A DNA stretch of 64,000 bases from Bradyrhizobium zhanjiangense (lineage in GTDB: Bacteria; Pseudomonadota; Alphaproteobacteria; Rhizobiales; Xanthobacteraceae): the NCBI RefSeq assembly GCF_004114935.1, contig NZ_CP022221.1, forward strand, positions 2,005,001 to 2,069,000, given 5' to 3'. Position 1 is the stretch's first letter; each line of letters starts with the position of its first letter. Position numbers and translations under genes: made by a program. The notes beneath the pieces were generated by a model. It ran no database searches. It worked only from the letters and a program-made list of their open reading frames with translations, and was not told where the DNA came from. Below are positions 7,846 to 17,103 of the stretch, piece by piece.

Positions 7846-10230
7846 CTACCCGACTGTTGCCGATGAGGCAGCAGGCGCAGATTTCACCGACGCTTCGTCC
7901 TCCGCATCACTCGTTGTAATGGTGGCTACGACATCGGCGGCCATCGTCTCAAGCAGCTGAACCTCGTTTTCCTCCATCGTGCGGGGTTCGCAGTCGAGAA
8001 CGCATAACGCTCCAATTATCAGACCGTCGCCTGCACGTAGCGGAGCGCCGGCGTAAAAGCGTACGTTCCATTGCTCGATCGTTTTGCTGTCGGCAAAGCG
8101 CGGGTCGCGCTCGATATCCGAAACCACCAGCGTCTCGTCGTTGGCTACTACGTAGTTGCAAATCGCGTGTTCGCGCTCCATCGGTAGCAGCGTGCCTGTA
8201 TCGTCGGTGATGGCATCTGGCAATTTCCCGCTTTGTCCGACGAAGTATTCGTGGTCCTTATCGATCGTGGTGATCACGGCAACGCCGGTGTTGAATACGT
8301 CGGCCGCACGTTTGGCGAGTGCATCCAGCGCTTCACGCTTATCACCTTCCAGGACCCCGGTCGCCTTGAGTGCGTTGACACGCTCTGCGTCGTTGTCCGG
8401 CACAGGGGCTTGCTGAGCTGCCTTGGCCTCATCGGGGTCGATGATGCGGTGGATGCGACGAACTGCCTCCTCGACCGAAGTCACGACAGCATCGGCTTTG
8501 AGCGCTGCAAGGGATTCGTCGGTCAACAGCTCCGGCGGAGCCTTCCATAGCGCAAGGACGATTCGCAAATTCGGCCATCGTCTTCGCAGACGCCGGCAGG
8601 CGTGGCGAGCGGGGATGGCTGGATTCGGCGTAAAGTAACTGAGGCAGACAATGTCCGCGCCCTTCAGGTCGAGCTTGGCCAGATAATCGGCATTGACGCT
8701 TGCAGCGGGTTGGGAAGCTGCGGCGATCCCTTCGAAAGCGAGCGCATGGGCGAGCATCTCGCCGGCGAGGGCATCGATCTCCCATTTCCCTCCGATGCAC
8801 AGCACCGTTGGCTTTCCCTCTGGACTGAGGGAAGAGGGGTATTCATCTCTCAGATCGTCGAGGAGCGTATCCATTCCGCTTGCCAGGCGCAGGCGGTGCT
8901 CGGCGCTGGCATTCTGGAGATACTCCTCGCTTGCGAGACCAAGGACCTCGATGCCGATTGCATCGTAGAATGATACGACCGAAGACCTCTCGATCTCGGT
9001 GCTTGCGATCTCGACAGCTTCGTCGGCATCATTTGCAATCAGCCGCTGATAGATGCGGGCCGGAACATCCAGTGCAGGCGTCGAGCCTAGCATGGTTTCG
9101 AGGAAGCGCAGTTGTGGCAGGTTACGCCCGAGGACTAGCAGACAAACCGTGAGAGGGGTGGAGAGGATGAGCCCCACGGGACCCCAAAGCGCTGTCCACA
9201 ATATTGCCGCGGCGATCAGCGCGATTGCCGACAGGCCGGTGCTGGAACCATAGAGCAGCGGCTCGACAATGTTGTTGCTTGTCAATTCGAGGACGACAAT
9301 CAGCGCAACTGTCCAAAGCAACATGCTCCAGCCGCTATCGACGGCAAAGGCGAGCGCGATTGGAAAGATCGCAGCAATCAGTGGGCCGACATAGGGGACG
9401 AACCGCATGACCGCGCCCACGGCCCCCCATAGCAAGGCACCGGGTACGCCGATGATCCAGAGGCCGGCGGCTAGCGGTATTGCGTAACTGACGTTTACGA
9501 GCAACTGCATCAGAAGGTATCGGCTGATACGTGCGCCAGCTTCCTGAATCGTATCGGTCGAGCGATGGAAGCTGCCTCCCAAAAGCCGTAGAAACCGGTC
9601 GCGAAGATCGCCGATATCAAGCAGCGCCAGAAAGACGAAGATCAAAATGATGCCGACGGTGGCCAGAGGTTCCGCTGAACGCACAAACCAGGAAAATACC
9701 TGCTCGAACGGCGTTTGCGGTGTGGGAACGATCTCGACGCGCTGTGGGAGGGGACCATCCGCAGGTCTATCTTCCTTTGCCTCGACCTCTTTCTGGACGC
9801 GTTCAAACGTTTTCAAAACGCCGTCGAACAAGCCCGGTGCTTTGAGATTCCGACGCAGATCCGACAGCTTCGTCAGTATTGTCGATTGATAGGCCGGCAA
9901 TTCGACCGCGATCGAACGGACCTGGGCGCCGAGAATGACGCCTAGTCCCACCAGCGCACACACAACGGTCACCATGACGAGGCTTGTCGCGAGCAGTCTG
10001 GGCAGGCCTCGCCGGACAAACCAGATAACCGGCGGGTTCAGCGCGAAAGTGATCAGGAAGGCGATCGCGAGCGGAATGAGTATATCTCGGCCGTAATGCA
10101 GGCCAGCAAGGAGGATCGCGGCTGTGACCAAGGCGGCCGCAATTCTCACAATATCCAGATCGCGAGACGTGGCCGGCAATCCGCGGACCCGACCTGATCG
10201 AGACGTTGGGGCTGTAGGCAAGTTAGGCAT
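7846..10230 (-). CDS. AI-2E-family permease fused to a Rossmann-like domain and a GAF domain
   Basis: 794 residues. The ATG at 10230 follows GGAG by several bases, and an EcfG-type promoter lies just upstream. About residues 25-370 form an AI-2E transporter-like membrane domain (PF01594 type) with a long soluble loop near 100-185; PYVGPLIAAIFPIALAFA is typical of the family. About 475-590 is a Rossmann-like region resembling B12-binding folds (PTVLCIGGKW, then ADIVCLSYFTP), but I see no cobalamin His motif. About 620-770 is a GAF domain (RFYAGAPLRAGDGLIIGALC, ending in LLETMAADVVATI). Ordinary family members have about 350-400 residues and stop after the membrane part, so the extension is unusual. 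Substrate unknown. Confidence 0.82.
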   Translation of the reverse strand: MPNLPTAPTSRSGRVRGLPATSRDLDIVRIAAALVTAAILLAGLHYGRDILIPLAIAFLITFALNPPVIWFVRRGLPRLLATSLVMVTVVCALVGLGVILGAQVRSIAVELPAYQSTILTKLSDLRRNLKAPGLFDGVLKTFERVQKEVEAKEDRPADGPLPQRVEIVPTPQTPFEQVFSWFVRSAEPLATVGIILIFVFLALLDIGDLRDRFLRLLGGSFHRSTDTIQEAGARISRYLLMQLLVNVSYAIPLAAGLWIIGVPGALLWGAVGAVMRFVPYVGPLIAAIFPIALAFAVDSGWSMLLWTVALIVVLELTSNNIVEPLLYGSSTGLSAIALIAAAILWTALWGPVGLILSTPLTVCLLVLGRNLPQLRFLETMLGSTPALDVPARIYQRLIANDADEAVEIASTEIERSSVVSFYDAIGIEVLGLASEEYLQNASAEHRLRLASGMDTLLDDLRDEYPSSLSPEGKPTVLCIGGKWEIDALAGEMLAHALAFEGIAAASQPAASVNADYLAKLDLKGADIVCLSYFTPNPAIPARHACRRLRRRWPNLRIVLALWKAPPELLTDESLAALKADAVVTSVEEAVRRIHRIIDPDEAKAAQQAPVPDNDAERVNALKATGVLEGDKREALDALAKRAADVFNTGVAVITTIDKDHEYFVGQSGKLPDAITDDTGTLLPMEREHAICNYVVANDETLVVSDIERDPRFADSKTIEQWNVRFYAGAPLRAGDGLIIGALCVLDCEPRTMEENEVQLLETMAADVVATITTSDAEDEASVKSAPAASSATVG

Positions 10231-10249
10231 TTTGCTCCGCCTCACACGA

Positions 10250-10274
10250 AACGTGGACGGGCTCGGCAAGTTCC
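10250..10274 (-). promoter_or_regulatory. EcfG-type general stress promoter
   Basis: On the minus strand GGAAC (10274-10270), 16 bases, then CGTT (10253-10250): an exact match to the alphaproteobacterial EcfG consensus GGAAC-N16/17-cGTT, ending 19 bases before the permease start codon. Confidence 0.7.
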
Positions 10275-10559
10275 GTTGTGCTGTTCGTCCCGCGAGTCGG
10301 CGACAAATCGTCGACCTCACGTGCGACTGGATCACACGCGTTCCGCAAGATAGCGATCGAATCGACAAGTTCCGCGCCGGGCAGCCATCTGGCGGGTATG
10401 CTTCAGAAATCCGACAGCTTACGCTTGGTGCGATAGTGGCAACGACCAGTGACGCTTCCCTGCGATAGAGGCGGCATCCTGCCAACTCGCGACAGCGATG
10501 CCGAGCAAGAAGGCTACCAAGAGCGAGGCCAGTGGAGCTTCTCGCGCAATGTTGCTGAG
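10275..10559. other. Non-coding spacer between permease promoter and IS256 remnant
   Basis: No gene recognised. Minus-strand reading upstream of the permease runs open but encodes nothing sensible here; it only joins the permease frame to the IS256 fragment by chance. Confidence 0.5.
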
Positions 10560-11003
10560 AATACAAATACGGCCAGTCGCCTTCGATCGGGCGGGCGAGG
10601 AGAGCCTTCACCTTGTCGTCGATCGCAACGCAGAGCCGGCCCACTTGGCTCTTGCAGATCCGGCTCATCCCATCGCCTGCACCAGATCGTCGACCGAGCG
10701 GGTCGAGACGATCACGGCGGTCAACGCCTTCTTGGCCATCCGCGGCGGCTCCAGGAAACCCGCGAAGTAGGAGCCCTTGCGCAGCCTGGACTCCGCAGTT
10801 CGACCGCGCCGGCGCGGGTCCCCGAAGGTCCGGTCACGGTAGCCGTTGCGCTGCGTCAGACGCTCCTGGCTCTTCTCGACGTAGGACGCTCCGGTCAGCC
10901 CGGCGACCTCCAGCTCCATCAGTCACTGGGCGGCAAAGCCGATCATCTATCGTAGGAGGTCGGCGTCTAGGGCCTTCTCCACGAGCGCGCGAAGGTTCAT
11001 CAT
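10560..11003 (-). pseudogene. IS256-family transposase remnant
   Basis: The minus strand carries recognisable N-terminal IS256 (Mutator-type) transposase pieces in order: NLRALVEKALDADLLR, then MELEVAGLTGASYVEK, QRNGYRDRTFGDPRRRG, LRKGSYFAGFLEPPRM, VSTRSVDDLVQAMG and finally CVAIDDKVKALLARPIEGDW. In-frame stops, at least one frame change and a small deletion before VSTRS break it, and the catalytic DDE region is absent. It stops abruptly near 10560. A dead fragment with no terminal repeats recognised. Confidence 0.75.
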
Positions 11004-11319
11004 CTCGTCGGCATCGGTGGTTCCTCGAATCAGGTTGGTGTCGGCAACCCGGTCCTACCGGCGAATTGCCGGTGACCACCGCAAAGCCGCCCGGCCGTTA
11101 TGGCGCTATTGGAGAGCGCGCGGGCGGACCGTTTCGAAGGCTATCGTTTCTTCCAGTGTTCGCTGCAGGAGTTCGGCAGAACCAGAGTTCGCTAGCGCGA
11201 GAACGCAAGGAGGCGCGACGTGAGCGCGGCGGTGCGCTGGGTCCATGATGCGCCATATCGCGCGCCCGGCGCATACGCGCGAGGTCCATCTCTTCTGGCG
11301 GACGAGCGAGCTGTCGGCC

Positions 11320-11590
11320 TATGGTGTCGACGCCACCCATGATGACGGTCAGCAGATTGTTGAAATCGTGTGCCACACCGCCGGTAAGCTGTCCCACGAC
11401 TTCATCTTCGACCGTGCCACAGCGCTTCCTTCGTTTTCATGCCCTGCGCGACTTCTTCCGCGACTCGGTCTTCCGGGTGCGTTCAGCTCGTGAAGAGCGC
11501 CGCTCGCGGCGGTGGCCTTGCGCCGGGCGTCGAGCAGCTCCCGGTTCATAGCGCCGCCGGTCGACGGCGTTAAAAACAGTGATCCGGATG
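11320..11590 (-). pseudogene. Histidine-kinase fragment (HisKA region), degenerate
   Basis: The minus strand contains GQLTGGVAHDFNNLLTVI, the phospho-acceptor helix of PAS/hybrid histidine kinases, preceded in another frame by MNRELLDARRKA and SKMKSW, the usual linker before it. The frames do not join, and no ATPase domain follows: after about 11320 the sequence is unrecognisable. A decayed remnant of a sensor kinase next to the IS256 remnant. Confidence 0.6.
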
Positions 11591-11888
11591 AAGCGCAGGC
11601 CGCCGCGCCTCTCGGCTGCATTGACAAGTACCGGCAAGCGACTCTTTGAGGCACGAGGATCTCGATCGCTATTTCATTGAAGTGGCCCTGCATCCGCGGA
11701 GCGAAATGCCGTGGTAGATGCGGCCGGATCGAAGCTGGCGTCAGCAAAAGGCCAATCGAGCGCATCCACGCGCTGCGAGGCTATTCGACGGTCACGCTGC
11801 CTGTCTACGGGGCGCTCTGTCGAGCATAGGCTCATTCAAATCGCTCACATCGTAGCGTTCATCCTGGCCGAAAAGCGGAGCGAGCGAT
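11591..11888. other. Non-coding, degenerate sequence before csbD
   Basis: About 300 bases with no gene I can support on either strand. Possibly the decayed N-terminal part of the kinase remnant, but nothing specific is recognisable. Confidence 0.4.
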
Positions 11889-11913
11889 CGAACGCAAGCG
11901 CCTCTCTCGCGTT
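11889..11913 (+). promoter_or_regulatory. EcfG-like promoter before csbD
   Basis: CGAAC (11889-11893), 16 bases, CGTT (11910-11913): one mismatch to the EcfG consensus GGAAC-N16-CGTT, placed 44 bases before the csbD start codon. Confidence 0.5.
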
Positions 11914-11957
11914 ATCAATCGGCAATAAACCTTCGAACCGAACCATAGGAGCGAGCG

Positions 11958-12161
11958 ATGGACTGGAACCGTGTTGAGGGAAATTGGAAGCAGGTCAAGG
12001 GTAAGGTAAAAGAAAAGTGGGGTCAGCTCACGGACGACGATCTTGATCAGATCGCGGGTCGCCAGGACCAACTTGAGGGCAAGATCCAAGAGCGTTATGG
12101 AGTCGCGAAGGATCAAGTTCGCCAAGATGTCGAGGAATGGTACGGCTCGCAGAAGTGGTGA
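11958..12161 (+). CDS. CsbD-family stress protein
   Basis: 67 residues, very hydrophilic. The start MDWNRVEGNWKQVKGKVKEK, then WGQLTDDDLDQIAG and a repeat-like ending (GKIQERYGVAKDQVRQDVEE), is the complete CsbD signature. An AGGAG site lies about six bases before the ATG. CsbD proteins are small cytoplasmic general-stress proteins of unclear biochemical role. In alphaproteobacteria they commonly belong to the EcfG regulon, consistent with the promoter match upstream. Confidence 0.9.
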   Translation: MDWNRVEGNWKQVKGKVKEKWGQLTDDDLDQIAGRQDQLEGKIQERYGVAKDQVRQDVEEWYGSQKW

Positions 12162-12391
12162 CGCGCACTAGTTCCAAGCTGTCTGCATACCCGGCCACAG
12201 AGGTGAGTGGGCTGCGCGTGACAAGCTCTCACGCGCAGCCCAGATCTCGCCGCAAAATCCTCCTCGGCAGGCTCAGCCCGCGGCCGCGCCTCCGCCATTC
12301 CCGCCGTATGAGTCGGCTTTCGTCGCTGCTAGGCAAGATGATCGGCCGATAAGCCCGGCCTGCCCTCGCGGGCCGGCCCGCTTGACCGCTT

Positions 12392-13318
12392 TTAACGACG
12401 CGCCGTGAGATAGGTCGCTTCGTCATCGTCACGCTGTCTGCCACCCAGCGCGGCGGCCACACTGGCGATGAACGCTCCAATGATCAGGGATAGAGCTCCG
12501 AGCAGCGCGAAGGTTGCGCTCGCCTTTCGTGCCTCGTCGGCCGCTTGCCGCGCCTTGACCTTGGCGGCTTGCACTTGCGCCAGCACGGCATCGACGCGGG
12601 CTCTCGCTTCGGGCTGCGGTAATCCTGTGCGCGCCGCAACAAGCTGCCCAAGATAATCCTTGTCGTCGGCAGACACTTCACTCGCCGCGGCGCTTGCAAT
12701 CAGGATGCGAGAGGCCTGCGCGGCCGCAGCGGCGTCGCCACCAGCACCCGGTGCCGACAGACGGGCGGGATCGGTTGGTCGGAGCAGCGCGTCGACGAAA
12801 TAGGACATCGCATTCGACGCTCCTTCCGACCCGGTATTGCCGGTCGCAGTCGTGCCGGCGGAAGCGCCCATGGCCGCACCGGATGCGACGGTCGAGGCTG
12901 CCTGGACGCCTCTGCCGACCATAGCGGATAGGGCGGAGCCGAGAACCGCTGCCACCAACAGCGTTGCGAGCGCCCACACCAAGAAGCCATGCGCGGTATC
13001 CCGAAAGAAGGTCTCATCCGTGTGGATGCTGACCCATTTGGTGCGCAGGCGCCCGGACAGATAGCCACCCGCGCCCGAGGATAACCATTGAACGACAATC
13101 AGCCAAATTGCTGTGGAGGCGGCGAAGGTCGTGACACTCGCGCCCTCGTTCGACCACGGGGACACCATCGTCAGGCCAAGGCCGGAGCCCAGGAGCATCA
13201 GAATCAGCGTGAGCGTTGACGCAGCGAACGCGCCAGCAACAATCGGTCCCCAGCTGACAGCCGACGGCGACGATTCGGTTGAAGCCATAGTGTCTGTTGC
13301 AGATTGGGTTGTTGCCAT
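12392..13318 (-). CDS. Multi-pass membrane protein of unknown function
   Basis: 308 residues. After a polar Thr/Ser-rich N-terminus, hydrophobic segments lie near 25-50 (VAGAFAASTLTLILMLLGSG), 68-90, 110-135 and at the C-terminus near 275-300 (ALLGALSLIIGAFIASVAAA). A soluble, Ala-rich helical part (about 195-270, AKVKARQAADEARKA) separates the last two. Such proteins occur in rhizobia near YciF/CsbD-type stress genes, but I cannot name a function. The gene begins nine bases after the 25-residue gene, so they are probably co-transcribed. Confidence 0.7.
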   Translation of the reverse strand: MATTQSATDTMASTESSPSAVSWGPIVAGAFAASTLTLILMLLGSGLGLTMVSPWSNEGASVTTFAASTAIWLIVVQWLSSGAGGYLSGRLRTKWVSIHTDETFFRDTAHGFLVWALATLLVAAVLGSALSAMVGRGVQAASTVASGAAMGASAGTTATGNTGSEGASNAMSYFVDALLRPTDPARLSAPGAGGDAAAAAQASRILIASAAASEVSADDKDYLGQLVAARTGLPQPEARARVDAVLAQVQAAKVKARQAADEARKASATFALLGALSLIIGAFIASVAAALGGRQRDDDEATYLTARR

Positions 13319-13327
13319 GGCTTCCCC

Positions 13328-13405
13328 TTACCGCATGAACAGCGCGAGCAGGATGATGATCGGAATGGGAACACCCAACAGCCAGAGCAGAATGCCACGA
13401 CCCAT
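13328..13405 (-). CDS. 25-residue hydrophobic peptide
   Basis: A tiny frame (ATG at 13405, TAA at 13328) with a strong AAAGGAG site six bases upstream. The peptide MGRGILLWLLGVPIPIIILL plus ALFMR is almost entirely a single membrane segment with a central Pro-Ile-Pro. Its strong ribosome site and position before the membrane-protein gene argue that it is real. Very similar short peptides are, from memory, widespread in rhizobia. Function unknown. Confidence 0.65.
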   Translation of the reverse strand: MGRGILLWLLGVPIPIIILLALFMR

Positions 13406-13440
13406 GATGATCTCCTTTCGAATGATATTTGCTGAAGAGA

Positions 13441-13466
13441 AAGCCACCGGCGTTGCCGGGTGGCTT
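13441..13466 (-). terminator. Terminator after the YciF-type gene
   Basis: A GC-rich hairpin (8-bp outer stem AAGCCACC/GGTGGCTT) starts five bases after the minus-strand stop and is followed on that strand by a short pyrimidine tract (TTCTCTT). Confidence 0.6.
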
Positions 13467-13471
13467 CGAGT

Positions 13472-13969
13472 TCAGGCAGCTTTCGCCAATTCGTTGGCGG
13501 ATGCGTCCGCCAACTCCGTCAGCGCCTCGTCCGTGTTGGATTCTTGCTCCAACGTCTCGTCGAGCAGCTTGACGGCGTCTTTCAAGCGCAGAACCTCCGC
13601 CCATCGCTTGAGCGTGCCGTAGCGCGTGATCTCGTAGTGCTCGACCGCCTGCGCGGAAGAAATCAGTCCGGCGTCGATCGCGGGCGTACCCTTGAAGCTT
13701 TCGATGATCTCCTCGCCCTCGGCGATGATTCCTTCGATTGCGTCGCAGGTCTTGCCTTGGGCCCGCTTGCCCATCAGTTCGAACACCTGCTGCAGGCGGT
13801 CGATCTGGCCTTCTGTCTCGTCCTTGTGCTTTTCGAATGCCACCTTCAGCTCAGGCGATGAAGCGGCGCGGGCCATCTTCGGAAGGGCTTTCAGGATCTT
13901 TCTTTCCGCGTAGTAGATGTCCTTGAGCGTGTCGTGGAAGAGGTCCTCCAGTGTCTTTTCTTTCGTCAT
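13472..13969 (-). CDS. YciF-type ferritin-like protein (DUF892)
   Basis: 165 residues from the ATG at 13969. The start KTLEDLFHDTLKDIYYAERK and the later helices (AFEKHKDETEGQIDRL, AGLISSAQAVEHYEITRYG) are the DUF892/YciF four-helix fold, with Glu/His residues placed as possible di-metal ligands. YciF proteins are stress-induced in enterobacteria and common in rhizobial general-stress regulons. Upstream on the same strand GGAAC (14049-14045) stands 16 bases from GCTT (14028-14025), a partial EcfG-promoter match. Confidence 0.85.
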   Translation of the reverse strand: MTKEKTLEDLFHDTLKDIYYAERKILKALPKMARAASSPELKVAFEKHKDETEGQIDRLQQVFELMGKRAQGKTCDAIEGIIAEGEEIIESFKGTPAIDAGLISSAQAVEHYEITRYGTLKRWAEVLRLKDAVKLLDETLEQESNTDEALTELADASANELAKAA

Positions 13970-14426
13970 GGAATGTTCCCTTGTGCGCGGCGAGTTACGC
14001 TGTTGTGAGAGTTGCTCATTTATCAAGCGTGCTGCTAGAGAAAGGTTCCTGACTCGTCGTTCAAGCAAGCCGATTCCTGTCCAGCGCTAAGACGTTTCTG
14101 ATCGAAAGCCTGCATTTGGAATATGGCGCCAGTCGGCCTGCAATCGGGTCGCGGAATCGAAAGGCGGCCCACGACTAACCGTCGCCGGCCCAACTGCCGC
14201 GCGGAAACGCTCAGGAGATGTGGCTTCCGCCAACCGATCGTGGATACATCGGGAGTGTCGCCACTTCGACGCCGACGGTCGGAAACGGCAAGCCCAGATA
14301 TGCTGTGTGATCTACCGCATAGCGCTCCTAACTAAGGGATACGAATCCCTTCGAATGAAGGATTGACTTCTCGTGACCATTACTGATCTCGTTCGTGAAC
14401 GGCGACATTTCAGTCCTGCTCGGCGA
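13970..14426. other. Intergenic region with a short hairpin
   Basis: About 460 bases without a supported gene. It contains the partial EcfG-like promoter of the YciF gene (14025-14049) and a 7-bp-stem hairpin at 14334-14351 lying downstream of the minus-strand kinase gene, which may act as its weak terminator. Confidence 0.45.
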
Positions 14427-16229
14427 TCACTCGCGCAATTTGGCCCGTGGCACGGTCAGCCGAATCTCCAGTCCATTGCTCGTGAAGTCCCGAGAAAAAC
14501 TGCCGTTAAGGGCGGTGGTTGCTGCCCGTGCGAGGCAACTGCCGAAACCTTCACGCGCCGATTCTCCCGCAGGCGAAACCACTCCAGCTTCACGCCAGGT
14601 AATGCAAAAGTCATGCTCCCGTTCAAAGCATTCGATCCGCACTTGGCCGGATGGATCTACCAGAGCTCCATATTTGAGCGCGTTTGTCGCGAACTCATGA
14701 AGGAGCAAAGCAAGGTTCGTAACGGCGCTACGCCCGAGTTGAATGTCCGGGCCAGATACGGCAATCCGGCGTTCGGACGTCCCCTCATGGTCATAAGGCT
14801 CTGTCACCTCGGCCATGAGCGTATGAAGGGTCGTAATCTGGTGAGCGTCGGTCTCTGCCCCTGATAGCGTCAACGAATGAGCTCGACTAAGCGCCAAGAA
14901 CTTGCCCCGGAGGTCAGAGACCAGATCCGGAACGGACGTAGCGCCGCGAGCGCTCAGATTGACTAGGCCTCCAGCCAACGCGAAGAGGTTTTTCACGCGG
15001 TGATTCATCTCCCCGAGCAACAGATTCTTCTGCTCCTCGGCGCGCCGCCGGTCCGAAATATCCCGTGCGATCTTCGAAGCGCCAACGACGTTCCCGCTCG
15101 AATCCAGTATGGGTGAGACTGACAGCGAGATGTCAACGAGACTGCCGTCCTTCCTCCGGCGGATCGTCTCGTAGTGCTCAATGCGTTCGCCGCGCCGAAT
15201 GCGACTGAGAATTGCCGGCTCTTCGTCCTGCCGATCGCACGGAATGAGGATCGTCACGGGCTTGCCAATGACTTCATGCTCACAATACCCGAAGAGGCGT
15301 TGGGCGCCGCCATTCCAGCTGGTGATGATGCCATTTGTGTCCTTGGAGATGATCGCATCGTCGGAAGATTCAATGATTGCAGCCAATCGCTGGCTGGCGA
15401 GCTCAGCCGATTTGCGCCCACTAATGTTCACGAGCATGTTTACAGCGCCAACCAGCTCGCCGACTTCGTCAAATAGGGGCGTCGGGTAGGCTAGGAACGG
15501 GATGCGTGTTCCATCGGGTCGCTCCGCCGCTGCCTCTTGGCCATTGATTGCTCTTCGCTCCTTCAGGGCGACCGCCATGGGACATTGATCATGCGGAAGG
15601 GGCGTTCCATCGGGCCAGTAGAGCTTCCACGAGCCGCAAAACTCACTGCGGTGTAGCTCGGGCCGCACCCCCCATAGCTCGGCGGCGGTTTCGTTGTAGA
15701 AGGTGATCCTGCCTTCCGGGTCGGTCGTGTAGATCGCCGCCGGAAGAGACTTCAGGATCGCCTCGAGATCCGCCACATGATCGGCTGCTTGTCCACGGTC
15801 CCGACCTGGGAATCCGCAGTCACGGAAGACGCTTACCGCGCCCGTCACTCGGCCGCGGACATTCCGCAGTACCTCGACATTCACCAGCGCCATAATGCGG
15901 CTGCCATCGGGACGTTCGATCTGGATACGTTCATCCCGGAAGCCTCGACCGGTCGCAAGGGCGATGGCCATGGGACATTCCGCGGACGGGATATGCGTGC
16001 CGCCCAGGTCTAGCAGGCGGTACGAACCGCAGAACCGTTCGGCGTGCTCGCCCAGCCGCGGTTTGCGCCCCCACAAAGCGGCGGCCGCACGATTGTAGCG
16101 AAGGATAAAGCCGGCAGCGTCGCAAGCGTATACGCCAATAGGAAGGCTATCCAATAAAACGCCATCGTCGAGCTCATCGGGCAGCGAGCTCACAAAATTA
16201 AACGAACGTGCCGTATCAAGCGTGGACAT
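14427..16229 (-). CDS. Triple-PAS HWE-family sensor histidine kinase
   Basis: 600 residues; GGAGG lies just before the ATG. There is no membrane segment, so it is probably a cytoplasmic sensor. Three PAS domains occupy about 25-135, 150-275 and 285-400 (recurrent pattern: GVYACDAAGFILRYNRAA, AIYTTDPEGRITFYNETA, AIISKDTNGIITSWNGGA). The kinase part begins with LLLGEMNHRVKNLFALAGG (phospho-acceptor His near residue 405) and carries LLLHEFATNALKYGAL and ITWREAG, hallmarks of HWE kinases. HWE kinases often feed PhyR/EcfG general-stress signalling. It lies among stress genes and two stand-alone receivers that could be its partners (inference). Confidence 0.88.
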   Translation of the reverse strand: MSTLDTARSFNFVSSLPDELDDGVLLDSLPIGVYACDAAGFILRYNRAAAALWGRKPRLGEHAERFCGSYRLLDLGGTHIPSAECPMAIALATGRGFRDERIQIERPDGSRIMALVNVEVLRNVRGRVTGAVSVFRDCGFPGRDRGQAADHVADLEAILKSLPAAIYTTDPEGRITFYNETAAELWGVRPELHRSEFCGSWKLYWPDGTPLPHDQCPMAVALKERRAINGQEAAAERPDGTRIPFLAYPTPLFDEVGELVGAVNMLVNISGRKSAELASQRLAAIIESSDDAIISKDTNGIITSWNGGAQRLFGYCEHEVIGKPVTILIPCDRQDEEPAILSRIRRGERIEHYETIRRRKDGSLVDISLSVSPILDSSGNVVGASKIARDISDRRRAEEQKNLLLGEMNHRVKNLFALAGGLVNLSARGATSVPDLVSDLRGKFLALSRAHSLTLSGAETDAHQITTLHTLMAEVTEPYDHEGTSERRIAVSGPDIQLGRSAVTNLALLLHEFATNALKYGALVDPSGQVRIECFEREHDFCITWREAGVVSPAGESAREGFGSCLARAATTALNGSFSRDFTSNGLEIRLTVPRAKLRE

Positions 16230-16349
16230 CTCTTCCTCCGTGTCAGCTTATGCAAGCGTTACAATTACCGGGAGGCGTCTGCTTCTCTTGAGAGGAGGCA
16301 GAGGCTTGCCCGGCCAGGTTAGTCTGACGAGCAGCGGTGTTCGGCATGT

Positions 16350-16925
16350 TCAGCACAGGACGTCCTTGGTGCTGGTGACGAGAACGCAGGTACAGCCGGT
16401 TTCGCTCCAGACGCGTTGATCGCTCGCTCCTGGGGCACCGTAGTTGTAGTCGCCCGGCGAGAGCTTGCGTTCGTCGATCCACAGTTCGCCGTCGAGAAGA
16501 TGCAGCTCTTCCGCGCCGGCATGGGTATGTGCTGGGTAGCTCGCACCAGGCGCGAGACGCACAAGCATGCTGACCCGGTGTCTCTCAATGTCTGTCGCAA
16601 GCAGCTTGCAATCGATCCCTGGTGCGACCTGCTGCCATTGCGGCTCGGACCGCTGCCGCGGCGACGGCGGCACGGGCGGCCTGCCGGTCTCCTCGGCAAT
16701 ACGAAGCGCCAAGCGCGCCTGCAGCGATGCGGAGGGACACAGCACATCGGTGGGCCAGGAGACAAACCGATCGACCACCGGACGCAGTGCCTCGAGTTCC
16801 CGCTGGCAGTCCGGGCACGAGGCGATGTGGGCTTCGGCCGTGGCAATCTCGCTCGCAGGCAGGGCCTGCAGTGCGTAGACACACGTCATCTCGCTCTGTG
16901 GGCACCGGATCGGGCTTGGACTCAT
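16350..16925 (-). CDS. ChrR-like zinc anti-sigma factor, copy 1
   Basis: 191 residues. The N-terminal zinc-binding anti-sigma domain has His33, Cys37 and Cys40 (HIASCPDC). A C-terminal ChrR-type cupin domain carries HTHAGAEELHLLDGELW (His133, His135, Glu139/140). In ChrR/RpoE systems the first domain holds the sigma factor and the cupin senses oxidants such as singlet oxygen. This copy is about 85% identical by eye to copy 2 just upstream, so they are a tandem duplication. Here the ECF sigma gene is adjacent to copy 2, not to this one. Confidence 0.82.
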   Translation of the reverse strand: MSPSPIRCPQSEMTCVYALQALPASEIATAEAHIASCPDCQRELEALRPVVDRFVSWPTDVLCPSASLQARLALRIAEETGRPPVPPSPRQRSEPQWQQVAPGIDCKLLATDIERHRVSMLVRLAPGASYPAHTHAGAEELHLLDGELWIDERKLSPGDYNYGAPGASDQRVWSETGCTCVLVTSTKDVLC

Positions 16926-17103
16926 ACCCGCAATACGTCAGGCGCAAACTTCTGGATTGGCCCGAACTGCTGGCGGATCGAGAAAAATAGGAGAGTTCCG
17001 TCTGACCGGATGCAGACGCGAGGGGTTTTCGCGCGGGCGCGTTCGGCGGCGCCCAGCGCGAGCAAGCGATCGCCGTATCAGCGCATCACGCGCCCGAGAG
17101 AAC

